DNA of 64,000 nt, from assembly GCF_020171785.1 (NCBI RefSeq), contig NZ_JAIVAE010000006.1, positions 1 through 64,000 on the forward strand, written 5' to 3'. The notes below the pieces were generated by a model. The model had not been told where the DNA came from and made no database searches. It worked only from the letters and a program-made list of their open reading frames with translations. Position 1 is the first letter of the stretch. The number at the start of each line of letters is the position of its first letter. The stretch is from Guptibacillus hwajinpoensis. GTDB taxonomy: Bacteria; Bacillota; Bacilli; Bacillales; Guptibacillaceae. A program made the translations under genes and the position numbers. Below are positions 41,833 to 49,697 of this stretch, in pieces.

Positions 41833-42930
41833 TTGGAATCGATACAAGTAAGGGCAACGCCTGGGCATTATGAATGTCGATCGGGCGTGCTTCAAGATTT
41901 ACCTCGTCTTCTTCAAGAAGGACGGTTTGAGAAGGTATTTATTCTTTCAGGGCATCGCTCCTGGGAGGCGGCTCAAGAATACTTCCCTGATTTATCTGAT
42001 TTTCATACGGCGTACTCTACGTACAATGGGGAATGTTCTGAAACAGAAATTGCAAGACAAGCTGAATTAGCAAGCATTCATGAGGCTGATGTGATTTTAG
42101 GTGTCGGGGGCGGAAAAGTTCTCGATGTTGCCAAAGCCGTTGGTCACGAAATTAATAAAGATGTAGCACTCGTGCCCACGCTTGCTTCTACTTGCGCAGC
42201 GACCACTCCCCTTAGCGTGAAGTATTCAGATGAAGGCGAATTTATTACGTATACTATTTTTCCAAGAAGTACATATCTTGTTCTTGTAGAGCCCGAAATT
42301 CTTTTACAGTCGCCAATCGCTTATTTACGAGCGGGGATTGGAGACACGCTTGCCAAATGGTATGAAGCGAGAGCATTAATTGAAGAGCTACCTTCTACGC
42401 CTGTGTCTGTACAATTAGCATACGAGGTTGCTAAAAGCTGCCGCGATGTGCTTGTGAAGGATGGTGATCAAGCGGTTAAAGATCAGCAAAAGGGTCATCT
42501 GAGCGATGCGTTTATCCGCGTCGTTGAAACGAACCTTTTATCAGGAGGAATGGTAGGCGGCCTTGGTGATCGCTATGGACGAATTGCTGGAGCGCATTCG
42601 ATTCATAATGGGCTAACGCATGTTACAGAAGCACATTCTTTTCTTCATGGTGAAAAAGTTGCGTACGGTATTTTAGTACAGCTTGTACTAGAAGGGGAGT
42701 GGGCGGAAGTAAGAGGGTTGTTTTCTTTCTATGAGCAAATTGGCTTGCCGCTCTCATTAGAGTTACTTGGGGTTACATCTGCAAATATGGAAGGCGTTGC
42801 TGAGGTGATTGCTGAATACGCGACGAAAGAAGGAGAGTCGATTCATTTTCCAATGGCTTCACCTGTTTCGAAAAGTGATGTCATTGAAGCGATCGTGGGA
42901 TTAGAAGCTTTGCAACTGACGTTAAGCTGA
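41833..42930 (+). CDS. Iron-containing alcohol dehydrogenase family, HcxA/YbdH-like
   Basis: 365 residues from TTG 41833, with TAGGAGG upstream. The NAD(P) site GVGGGKVLDVAKA, the VPTLASTCAATTPLSVKY stretch and the metal ligands in AGIGDTLAKWYEA, HSIHNGLTH and SFLHGEK are intact. The pattern closely resembles E. coli YbdH (HcxA), a hydroxycarboxylate dehydrogenase acting on 2-oxo acids, more than glycerol dehydrogenase. E. coli ybdH is adjacent to ybdL, a methionine aminotransferase, so the methionine link recurs. It is the last gene of the five-gene SAM-regulated operon. Confidence 0.82.
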   Translation: MESIQVRATPGHYECRSGVLQDLPRLLQEGRFEKVFILSGHRSWEAAQEYFPDLSDFHTAYSTYNGECSETEIARQAELASIHEADVILGVGGGKVLDVAKAVGHEINKDVALVPTLASTCAATTPLSVKYSDEGEFITYTIFPRSTYLVLVEPEILLQSPIAYLRAGIGDTLAKWYEARALIEELPSTPVSVQLAYEVAKSCRDVLVKDGDQAVKDQQKGHLSDAFIRVVETNLLSGGMVGGLGDRYGRIAGAHSIHNGLTHVTEAHSFLHGEKVAYGILVQLVLEGEWAEVRGLFSFYEQIGLPLSLELLGVTSANMEGVAEVIAEYATKEGESIHFPMASPVSKSDVIEAIVGLEALQLTLS

Positions 42931-42950
42931 TGAGCTAATTCCTAAATGTA

Positions 42951-42989
42951 AGAAAAAGTCCCCTGGCTGCATTCAACATCCAGGGGGCT
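42951..42989 (-). terminator. Terminator of the minus-strand micro-operon
   Basis: AGTCCCCTGG / CCAGGGGGCT stem. The T tract (TTTTT) is on the minus strand, so it serves the two small ORFs. It may also slow the convergent met operon transcript. Confidence 0.75.
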
Positions 42990-43110
42990 AGCTATGATGG
43001 TAAGGGGACCTTGCGAGCAGATCAAGGTGTCGATTATGGTGATTGCGTATGTGCTGCTGCTCATGAGGCTTTGTTTTAAAGACGTTTTTGATAAGCAATA
43101 AGATTGTCAT
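42988..43110 (-). CDS. Histidine-rich 40-aa peptide
   Basis: Starts MTILLLIKNVF; the second half is rich in histidine (HEQQHIRNHHNRH...PYHH), which could bind metal. AAGGAGG stands eight bases before the ATG. It follows a 15-codon ORF by 28 bp, with a T-tract terminator on its stop codon. I do not recognise the family. The short hydrophobic start resembles a membrane-associated segment. Confidence 0.6.
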   Translation of the reverse strand: MTILLLIKNVFKTKPHEQQHIRNHHNRHLDLLARSPYHHS

Positions 43111-43138
43111 AGAGAATCCTCCTTAAATGATTTAGATG

Positions 43139-43186
43139 TTAGCGGCGGTTGATGATTTCTTGTTCAAGCACATAAATGTTTTCCAT
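43139..43186 (-). CDS. 15-aa peptide MENIYVLEQEIINRR
   Basis: A 15-codon ORF with a perfect AAAGGAGG site eight bases before its ATG, upstream of the 40-codon ORF in the same direction. It is too short for family assignment. The two ribosome binding sites in tandem argue that both are translated. Confidence 0.55.
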   Translation of the reverse strand: MENIYVLEQEIINRR

Positions 43187-43246
43187 CAGAAGCACCTCCT
43201 TTGTTTCTTTTGTTACTTTCATTCTACGTCGCAACGAAATGAAATA

Positions 43247-43270
43247 AACCGGCCACCGGTTCGGTTTTTA
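43247..43270 (+). terminator. Small hairpin with T tract
   Basis: AACCGG, loop CCA, CCGGTT, then CGGTTTTT. No plus-strand gene ends just before it, so its role is unclear; it might end read-through from the met operon. Confidence 0.4.
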
Positions 43271-43310
43271 TCTCATCCTTAAGAAGGAGATTTCCTCAGT
43301 CTTTTACCCA

Positions 43311-43339
43311 TTCGACAAATAACGGGGAGTGACAGGCAC
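43311..43339 (-). repeat. Family A repeat, short variant
   Basis: Minus strand: GTGCCTGTCACTCCCCG followed by TTATTTGTCGAA. It ends 18 bp before the tcyP promoter, and GGCACTG at its edge forms an inverted repeat with CAGTGCC, which overlaps the -35. Confidence 0.92.
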
Positions 43340-43356
43340 TGTTCCGACGGTTCTAC

Positions 43357-43385
43357 TTGACAGTGCCACAATATGGTAGTATTTT
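43357..43385 (+). promoter_or_regulatory. Sigma-A promoter of tcyP
   Basis: Perfect TTGACA and TATTTT with a 17-base spacer. An inverted repeat GACTAAA...TTTAGTC lies downstream at about 43398-43428 and could be an operator. Confidence 0.7.
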
Positions 43386-43459
43386 AGATTAATGCCGACT
43401 AAACTTATAAGGATTATATATTTTAGTCTCAAGATCATATTAAAGAGGGGGAATTCAGT

Positions 43460-44854
43460 ATGGATACATTTATCGTTATTGTGAATATTGCTATTTTACT
43501 TGTTCTTATTGGTGTATTAATTAAGATGCAGCAGAAGCATGTATCATTTAGTAAGCGGGTTTTTGCTGGATTAGGTTTCGGTGTCGCGCTGGGGATTTAC
43601 TTACAAATTGCATTTGGTGCTAGTTCGAAGATCGTTAGTCAAACATCCGATTGGTATAGCATTGTAGGAAGCGGATACGTTCGCTTGCTCATGATGATCG
43701 TTATTCCACTCGTTATGGTTTCAATCATTCAATCGATTACAAATCTTGAGAAGACATCAGAGCTTGGAAAGATGTCAGGTTGGATCATTGGCATTCTTGT
43801 CTCCACTGCAATGGTTGCGGCCATTGTTGGTGTCGGAAGTTCGCTCATCTTTGACTTAAATGCCGAGCAAATTGAAGCGGGGCAGGCGGAGCAGGACCGA
43901 GGAAGTTATCTTGAAGAAACGCTTGGTAGCGTAAAGGATATGAGTACTCCAGATAAGATTCTTGCTTTCATTCCCGCTAATCCGTTTGAAGATATGACTG
44001 GAGCTCGTCCAACTTCCACGATTGCGGTCGTTATTTTCTCAGCAATCGTAGGGGTTGCGGCACTTGGCGTACGACGGAAAAATCCTGAACAAGCGGCCGT
44101 TTTCACGAAGGGTGTTAATGCCGTTTATGCAATCGTAATGCGTATCGTGACGCTTGTTCTTCGTTTAACTCCTTTTGGGATAATGGGCTTAATGGCAACA
44201 ACAGTGGCTCAGACGAACGTAGCCGGAATTCTTGAACTTGGAAAATTCGTTCTCGCATCATATCTCGCCTTACTTGTAATGTTTATCATTCATTTAATTT
44301 TGATTGCAACGGGTGGATTAAATCCACTTACGTATTTGAAAAAGGTTCTACCTGTTCTTACATTTGCTTTTACATCACGTTCAAGCGCAGGGACCATTCC
44401 GTTGAATATTTCTGCACAGAAAAATAGCCTTGGTGTTGATGAAGGAACAGCGAATATGTCCGCTTCGTTTGGCGCTACGATCGGTCAAAATGGTTGCGCA
44501 GGCATTTATCCTGCGATGCTCGCAGTGATGATCGCGCCAACAGTTGGCATCGATCCACTTAGCCCAGGATTTTTAATTCAGCTTGTGCTAATCGTAGGCA
44601 TTAGTTCATTTGGGGTCGCTGGTGTTGGCGGTGGAGCCACTTTTGCAGCATTGATCGTCCTTTCTTCAATGAACTTACCCGTTTACTTAGCAGGACTTCT
44701 TATTTCTGTGGAACCTCTTATTGATATGGGACGTACGGCTCTTAACGTAAACGGTGCAATGACATCAGGAACGCTCACTTCCCGTATTCTTGGGAAATTT
44801 AATCATGATAAGTTTAACGATTCGAACGCAATTGAAAAAGATATTGCTGTATAA
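43460..44854 (+). CDS. tcyP: L-cystine symporter TcyP
   Basis: 464 residues of the dicarboxylate/amino acid:cation symporter family, with eight or more membrane segments. Typical blocks: RLLMMIVIPLVMVSIIQSI, TFAFTSRSSAGTIPLNI, ASFGATIGQNGCAGIYPAML and the last helix motif MGRTALNVNGAMTSG. The pattern matches B. subtilis TcyP (YhcL), a sodium-coupled cystine importer, and not glutamate GltT/GltP. GAGGGGG precedes the ATG. It adds a second sulfur amino acid transporter beside the met operon. Confidence 0.88.
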   Translation: MDTFIVIVNIAILLVLIGVLIKMQQKHVSFSKRVFAGLGFGVALGIYLQIAFGASSKIVSQTSDWYSIVGSGYVRLLMMIVIPLVMVSIIQSITNLEKTSELGKMSGWIIGILVSTAMVAAIVGVGSSLIFDLNAEQIEAGQAEQDRGSYLEETLGSVKDMSTPDKILAFIPANPFEDMTGARPTSTIAVVIFSAIVGVAALGVRRKNPEQAAVFTKGVNAVYAIVMRIVTLVLRLTPFGIMGLMATTVAQTNVAGILELGKFVLASYLALLVMFIIHLILIATGGLNPLTYLKKVLPVLTFAFTSRSSAGTIPLNISAQKNSLGVDEGTANMSASFGATIGQNGCAGIYPAMLAVMIAPTVGIDPLSPGFLIQLVLIVGISSFGVAGVGGGATFAALIVLSSMNLPVYLAGLLISVEPLIDMGRTALNVNGAMTSGTLTSRILGKFNHDKFNDSNAIEKDIAV

Positions 44855-44866
44855 AGAAAAAAGGAT

Positions 44867-44896
44867 CCCGCTTCGATTAAGAAGCGGGTTTTTTTA
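44867..44896 (+). terminator. Terminator of tcyP
   Basis: CCCGCTTC, loop GATTAA, GAAGCGGG, then TTTTTTT. Confidence 0.92.
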
Positions 44897-44960
44897 ATTT
44901 CTTCAGTACTCTTAGATTCGTTGCGTATTGCAGTAGGATTAAAAAATTTCCATCAAAGGT

Positions 44961-44999
44961 CACAAGAGGAGCGACTCATTCTGATTCGCTCCTCTCGTG
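44961..44999 (+). other. Unexplained stable hairpin in a leader
   Basis: CAC plus AGAGGAGCGA pairs with TCGCTCCTCT plus GTG (13 pairs, one mismatch), loop CTCATTCTGAT. No T tract follows. It lies upstream of the lipoprotein gene and after the tcyP terminator. Confidence 0.55.
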
Positions 45000-45075
45000 A
45001 AATTCTGCAAAGGAAGGAAGTTCGGCAGTCACCGTCGAAAAGAAATAAGGGTATAAATGGTCAGGGGGGAAGCGA

Positions 45076-45573
45076 ATGTATTGGCTCAGGCTTCTTGTTT
45101 TAAGTCTAGTGATCGTCGTGGCTGCTTCTTGTTCATCACAGGCATCGGTTCAACATGAGACAACCGATACAATTCATCTCGTTCCGGAAGGTTTTGAAGG
45201 GAAATTGATCGTTATTTATAACGTAGAAGGCGCACCTAAGTTAAAAAAAGAAAAAGGCTTTACGGTTATCCCTTATGATCAGGATGGCACGTACTTAACA
45301 TCAACGGAAGATATGGAGTATGGGGCAGTAACAGACGAGTTTTATTACGTTGATCAAAAGGATAAGCGTACCCCCATTGAGACGAATTGCACGTATCTTT
45401 TCTCGAATAGCGGCATTACTATAGCGGATCGGCGCTTACTTTATAATGCTTTTTACTTAACTCAGTCACACTGCAGTGACGACTTTCACGGAAAAGGTCC
45501 GGAAAATGCGAGCAACCGAAATATTACAGGTAGTGTAGAAGAGAAGCTTAAGGAAGAAGGGTTATTGGAGTAA
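45076..45573 (+). CDS. Small lipoprotein of unknown function
   Basis: 165 residues with a signal peptide and lipobox AASC (C19). The mature part begins with an acidic, Thr-rich stretch and then a compact domain (IHLVPEGFEGKLIVIYN, PYDQDGTYLTSTEDMEYG). I recognise it only as a Bacillaceae domain-of-unknown-function lipoprotein. Two cysteines (CTYLF and HCSDD) in the mature domain may form a disulfide. GGGGGGAAGCG precedes the ATG. Confidence 0.72.
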   Translation: MYWLRLLVLSLVIVVAASCSSQASVQHETTDTIHLVPEGFEGKLIVIYNVEGAPKLKKEKGFTVIPYDQDGTYLTSTEDMEYGAVTDEFYYVDQKDKRTPIETNCTYLFSNSGITIADRRLLYNAFYLTQSHCSDDFHGKGPENASNRNITGSVEEKLKEEGLLE

Positions 45574-45588
45574 CCAAATAACGATAAG

Positions 45589-45616
45589 AAAACGACGGCG
45601 AGTTCGCCGGCGTTTT
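45589..45616. terminator. Bidirectional terminator
   Basis: AAAACG plus CGGCGA pairs with TCGCCG plus CGTTTT, between the convergent lipoprotein and phosphatase genes. Confidence 0.85.
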
Positions 45617-46181
45617 AGTTTACTCTCTCCCATATTCTCTGTACGTTTACCAAGGTTTCTTCTTCAAACGTCAAGCAATACACATCAGGCATATCAAGGT
45701 TACGCCAGAAGGTGACATCGTACTTCTGATCGAAATAACTCATGATTAATGCAAGCAAATTTCCATGAGTTCCAATGACAATGCTTTCTCCTTCATATGT
45801 TTTTAGCACGTCCTTCAGTGCATCAATGCCGCGATTACGCGCTTCATCGTTTGATTCACCACCTGGATGTGCATAGGATTCGTTATGCCAAACCATTTCT
45901 ATCGCTTCCTGGAAATTTTCAACTGGCTTTCCGGCGAGTGTTCTTTCTTTAAATGCTTCGATCAGTTGAATGTCCTTATCGTGCTGTTGAGCGATGCCTT
46001 CAACTGTTTGAATTGCTCGCTTATATGGACTAGAAAGAATCACATTGACGTGCTTTTCAGCCATCTGGTGCATGAGCAATTTCTGATCGTGATGGCCATT
46101 TGACGATAATCCACGACCGTACTCATCTGGTGAATAGGTCGAGTGCGCATGGCGGACAAGATAGATTTCTGTTTGCTTCAT
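45615..46181 (-). CDS. Histidine phosphatase family protein
   Basis: 188 residues. The phosphohistidine motif LVRHAHST is at about 8-15 and the second catalytic histidine is in GTHGNLLAL, with an SSPYKRAIQT block between. This is the phosphoglycerate mutase-like phosphatase superfamily. Substrate unknown. Its upstream region contains a family B palindrome and then the LuxR-type regulator in the same direction. Confidence 0.85.
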   Translation of the reverse strand: MKQTEIYLVRHAHSTYSPDEYGRGLSSNGHHDQKLLMHQMAEKHVNVILSSPYKRAIQTVEGIAQQHDKDIQLIEAFKERTLAGKPVENFQEAIEMVWHNESYAHPGGESNDEARNRGIDALKDVLKTYEGESIVIGTHGNLLALIMSYFDQKYDVTFWRNLDMPDVYCLTFEEETLVNVQRIWERVN

Positions 46182-46203
46182 TGGTTCACCTCTTTAAAGC
46201 AGC

Positions 46204-46230
46204 GGGGGTCAGGTACGTACCTGACCCCCA
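46204..46230. repeat. Family B palindrome
   Basis: GGGGGTCAGGTAC meets GTACCTGACCCCC, a perfect 26-bp inverted repeat. It lies between two minus-strand genes, nine bases from the LuxR-type stop codon. The tail AAAGACAA..TGTCC of other copies is absent. Confidence 0.92.
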
Positions 46231-46238
46231 CACCGCCA

Positions 46239-48215
46239 CTATTTTCTCTCAAGCATCACACGTGTAAGCTGAGTCCGGTTTTTTACACCGGTTTTCTCAT
46301 AAATTCGGCTAAGATGCTTTTTAATTGTCACTTCGCTTAATGAAAGAGTTTGTGCTAGCTTGGCATTAGAATATCCTTGTATCACAAGTGAAACGACTTC
46401 CTGCTCACGAGCAGTAAAATGGAAATGATGGTCGGGCGTCTCAGATAGATTAACTCCAAGAGCATTTGCGAACGTTTCAAGATAGTGAGAGAGCCGAGCA
46501 TTTCGTAAATCAAGCTCATAAGTTTTAGAAGGTCGATCAGGGCCATAATCAAAATGCCTCGCTTCTGGAATTTCATTAAATCGAAACTGTTCTAATAATT
46601 CTTGATAAAAAGGAAGCGGCGTTGAAGCTACGAGAATCCCTTCGGTTAATACAAGCGGAAGAAGGTGGTAAAGAAGTGCTTTTCGATCTTCCATCTGTTT
46701 GGGGTTTTTCACGCCTAGGTAACGAATCACCCAGCCGGATGGTTTATCTTGTGAAAGAATGCGCTTTTCTTCAGCGGGAGAGATTCTCTTAAAATAACTT
46801 CTTGTCACAGGACTGCTCTGCAAGTTTCTAAGCGTGTTTGACTGAATGGGTAGCAAGAAAGCAATTCCCTTGACGATTCCATCTCTTTGACGAAGCAACT
46901 TGACGTGGTGAATACCGACGGACTCGATCATTTCTTTTGTCATAAAAGCCGATTCCTGGTTGTTATTTTTAGAGGTGAAGTATTTGTTGACCGTCTCTCC
47001 ACTGTGCTCATTCGCAAATGGAGTCTGCAGATCTTCGCTGACAAGAGCATTCTCTTCTAAATAAGGAAGGATCTCCCTCCAGTCATCTTGATTCGCTGAA
47101 GTCATCGTGTACGTCGATAACGTTTCATGATCAAATAACGAGGCTCGCATCATAGGTTCACCTAGCAAATAAAAAAACTCACTAATTTCCGTAGAATCTA
47201 CTATTCGATCATGATCGAAAAACGAACGACAATAGAGCAATGCGCGCTTCCAGAGCTGATGATAATAAAAAGGCTTCCTTCTTCTAAGGTCATCCCGCAT
47301 TGCGCGTTGGAAAAGTGTATTTAACTGCCAGCCGGCTTCGGTTTCTTCAAAAAAGGAAAGAGAGATGAGCGCTTCAAAATCTTTGCGTGATATCGATTGA
47401 TCAAGCATTACCTCAAGTTTTTCCTGCTGAATGTAGCGACCGATTGATGCCACCTCAATGTAAGGAATGAGGTGATCATCTTCAAGTTCACTAAGCCATT
47501 CCTTTACAACAGTACGATAAATTTTTTGTTCATCTCTTTCATTCCACTCTTGTGTTTCATTTAATTTCTGTACGCAGAGCGATAAGGCATAAGGATTACC
47601 GCTTGAAAATTTCCAGGCTAGCTGTACGAGCTCTGGATTCAATGTTTGGAACACGGAATCAAATTGGCCTATACTAAACCCTTTTAACTCAATCGATGTG
47701 ATAAAGGGATACCAGATTGACGCTCTCCAGGACGCATTAAGTTGCTTACGACCGCAGAAAATGAGAATGCTGGAAGAGGGTAGCGAAGGAAGAAAAGACT
47801 GTCTAAACCATTCATCTAACTTTTCAAATCGTTCGTAGGAATCAATCGCAATGACAAAGCGAATACCTTGCTTCTCTAGATGTTGGATGTGCATATGAAT
47901 GGCTTCAAGTGGTGAAATGTATACGTTAGAAGCGCCCATCTGGTCAAGCAATAGTTGAAGAAAAGCAGATGGTTCCGCTTTTGAATATTGTGCATTAACA
48001 AGATAAAAAACGACGCCTCGTTCCGTGGCTTCTTTTCGATAGTGAGTCATTAATTCGCTTTTCCCTGTACCTGGTTGGCCATAGACTGAAAGAATACCAC
48101 TTCCACTATGGTCTAGTAAGCGAGAGAAGCTAGCTAATTCTTTTTCTCTCGTAATATTAAATGGAAAAGCCTTCATCTGACTTTGATCATGATTGGGGTT
48201 ATCTGGAAGGATCAT
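46239..48215 (-). CDS. LuxR-type regulator with N-terminal ATPase domain
   Basis: About 658 residues from ATG 48215 (GGAG upstream; a GTG at 48224 is possible). The N-terminus holds an ATPase domain with the P-loop GQPGTGKS at about 46-53 and further AAA/STAND-like features (FVIAIDSYERF, ILIFCGRKQL). The middle 300 residues have no clear domain. The C-terminus is a LuxR/GerE helix-turn-helix (FTAREQEVVSLVIQGYSNAKLAQTLSLSEVTIKKHLSRIYEKTGV, read from about 598 in blocks). It is built like MalT/LAL regulators but shorter. No target gene is obvious next to it. Confidence 0.8.
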   Translation of the reverse strand: MILPDNPNHDQSQMKAFPFNITREKELASFSRLLDHSGSGILSVYGQPGTGKSELMTHYRKEATERGVVFYLVNAQYSKAEPSAFLQLLLDQMGASNVYISPLEAIHMHIQHLEKQGIRFVIAIDSYERFEKLDEWFRQSFLPSLPSSSILIFCGRKQLNASWRASIWYPFITSIELKGFSIGQFDSVFQTLNPELVQLAWKFSSGNPYALSLCVQKLNETQEWNERDEQKIYRTVVKEWLSELEDDHLIPYIEVASIGRYIQQEKLEVMLDQSISRKDFEALISLSFFEETEAGWQLNTLFQRAMRDDLRRRKPFYYHQLWKRALLYCRSFFDHDRIVDSTEISEFFYLLGEPMMRASLFDHETLSTYTMTSANQDDWREILPYLEENALVSEDLQTPFANEHSGETVNKYFTSKNNNQESAFMTKEMIESVGIHHVKLLRQRDGIVKGIAFLLPIQSNTLRNLQSSPVTRSYFKRISPAEEKRILSQDKPSGWVIRYLGVKNPKQMEDRKALLYHLLPLVLTEGILVASTPLPFYQELLEQFRFNEIPEARHFDYGPDRPSKTYELDLRNARLSHYLETFANALGVNLSETPDHHFHFTAREQEVVSLVIQGYSNAKLAQTLSLSEVTIKKHLSRIYEKTGVKNRTQLTRVMLERK

Positions 48216-48353
48216 CCGTATCACACTCCGCTATAAAAGATTACTCGAATTTTGTCTAAGTAGTATACTTTCGTATACTACCCCCAAATTCCTGCTTTTG
48301 ATAAAATTAATTTATAAAATATTCTGAATTTACAAAATAAGGGAGGGATCGCT

Positions 48354-48731
48354 GTGGAGGCCGGGAATAGTCCAGAAAAAATGACGCCAACCCCACGAAA
48401 AACTTCAAGTGGATTGGAGGAAAACGTCGCAGGACTGTTGACCTATGTATTAGGCTTTGTCACTGGAATTATTTTTTTGTTAATCGAAAAAGAAAACAAG
48501 TTCGTTCGCTTTCACGCCATGCAATCAATTGTTGTGTTCGGAGCTTTCTTCGTTATAAGCCTTGTGTTAAATGTTGTTCCTGTTATTGGTACAATCGTTT
48601 CTGTTCTGATTTTACCTCCTCTTAGCTTAATTGTTTGGATTGTTTTAATGGTAAAAGCCTATCAGGGCAAACAATATAAGCTTCCAATCGCTGGCGACTT
48701 CTCCGAAAAGCAGTTAGCGAAAATGAAATAA
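48354..48731 (+). CDS. DUF4870-type membrane protein
   Basis: 125 residues. A short N-terminal tail is followed by about three hydrophobic segments: about 24-42, 52-80 and 82-102. The motif KENKFVRFHAMQS between the first two is typical of the DUF4870 (Tic20-like) family. Function unknown. The GTG start at 48354 has AAGGGAGG upstream. It is divergent from the LuxR-type regulator and may be its target, though nothing proves this. Confidence 0.78.
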   Translation: MEAGNSPEKMTPTPRKTSSGLEENVAGLLTYVLGFVTGIIFLLIEKENKFVRFHAMQSIVVFGAFFVISLVLNVVPVIGTIVSVLILPPLSLIVWIVLMVKAYQGKQYKLPIAGDFSEKQLAKMK

Positions 48732-48732
48732 G

Positions 48733-48770
48733 AAAAGCCGCGATTCTCTTTTGGAGAAATCGCGGCTTTT
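48733..48770. terminator. Bidirectional terminator
   Basis: AAAAGCCGCGATT pairs with AATCGCGGCTTTT around an inner CTC/GAG stem, between the convergent DUF4870 and gtaB genes. Confidence 0.92.
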
Positions 48771-48806
48771 ATTGAATCAGAGCTTCAAAGGCTCAAGTAG
48801 ACTTCT

Positions 48807-49697
48807 TTAGTTTTTTGTCGTTAGTTCTTGATCAACCACTTGTTTTAAGTAGTTCATCACATCTTTTTGAAGATCTGGGCGTGTTAGAGCAAAATCGACG
48901 GTTGCTTTAATGAAACCAAATTTATCACCAACATCGTAACGCTGACCTTCGAATTCATGAGCAAAAACAGCTTGCTGTTCATTCAATACTTTAATCGCAT
49001 CTGTCAGCTGAATTTCTCCACCAGCGCCTTTAGGTAGGTTTTCAAGAATGGAGAATATTTCAGGAGTTAGAATGTAACGTCCTAAAATCGCATAGTTAGA
49101 CGGTGCTTCTTCAAGGGAAGGTTTCTCAACAAGAGATTTAATAGGGATAATACCATTATCGATTTGTTCTCCTTTTGGAGCGATAATCCCGTATTTTGAA
49201 ACGGCTTCGTCCGCAACTTGTTGAACACCAACAATGGAAGTACGGTAACGATTGTAGCTATCCATGAGCTGGCCAATACACGGCTGCTCTGATTTGACAA
49301 TGTCGTCTCCAAGGAGAACTGCGAAAGGCTCATTACCGATAAAACGACTTGCGCAGTTAATCGCATGTCCAAGGCCTTTTGGTTCTTTTTGACGGATATA
49401 GTGAATGTTGGCTAAATTAGATATTTGCTGAACTTCTTTCAACATCGCTTCTTTTTGCTTCTTAATAAGCGTTTCTTCAAGCTCATAGGATTTGTCAAAA
49501 TGGTCTTCAATTGCGCGCTTTCCACGACCGCTAACAATGATAATATCTTCAATTCCAGCGGCAACAGCCTCTTCTACAATATATTGAATCGTTGGCTTGT
49601 CCACGATTGGTAGCATTTCTTTTGGCTGCGCCTTAGTTGCCGGTAAGAACCTTGTTCCAAGACCAGCGGCAGGTATAATAGCCTTCCTTACTCTCAT
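48807..49697 (-). CDS. gtaB: UTP-glucose-1-phosphate uridylyltransferase
   Basis: 296 residues of the GalU/GtaB nucleotidyltransferase family. N-terminal [30 protein letters not shown] binds [23 protein letters not shown] and YDVGDKFGF follow in order. It makes UDP-glucose for teichoic acid glucosylation, glycolipids and, with GalE, UDP-galactose. It faces away from the teichoic acid cluster across an 836-bp gap. Confidence 0.94.
   Translation of the reverse strand: MRVRKAIIPAAGLGTRFLPATKAQPKEMLPIVDKPTIQYIVEEAVAAGIEDIIIVSGRGKRAIEDHFDKSYELEETLIKKQKEAMLKEVQQISNLANIHYIRQKEPKGLGHAINCASRFIGNEPFAVLLGDDIVKSEQPCIGQLMDSYNRYRTSIVGVQQVADEAVSKYGIIAPKGEQIDNGIIPIKSLVEKPSLEEAPSNYAILGRYILTPEIFSILENLPKGAGGEIQLTDAIKVLNEQQAVFAHEFEGQRYDVGDKFGFIKATVDFALTRPDLQKDVMNYLKQVVDQELTTKN

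Noticed and set aside
117-43339. Family A repeats as a CRISPR array
   Set aside because: Copies are kilobases apart, in both orientations, with no spacer regularity and no cas genes.
44921-45103. 60-codon open frame between tcyP and the lipoprotein gene
   Set aside because: No ribosome binding site, and it runs through the stable hairpin at 44961 and over the true lipoprotein start.
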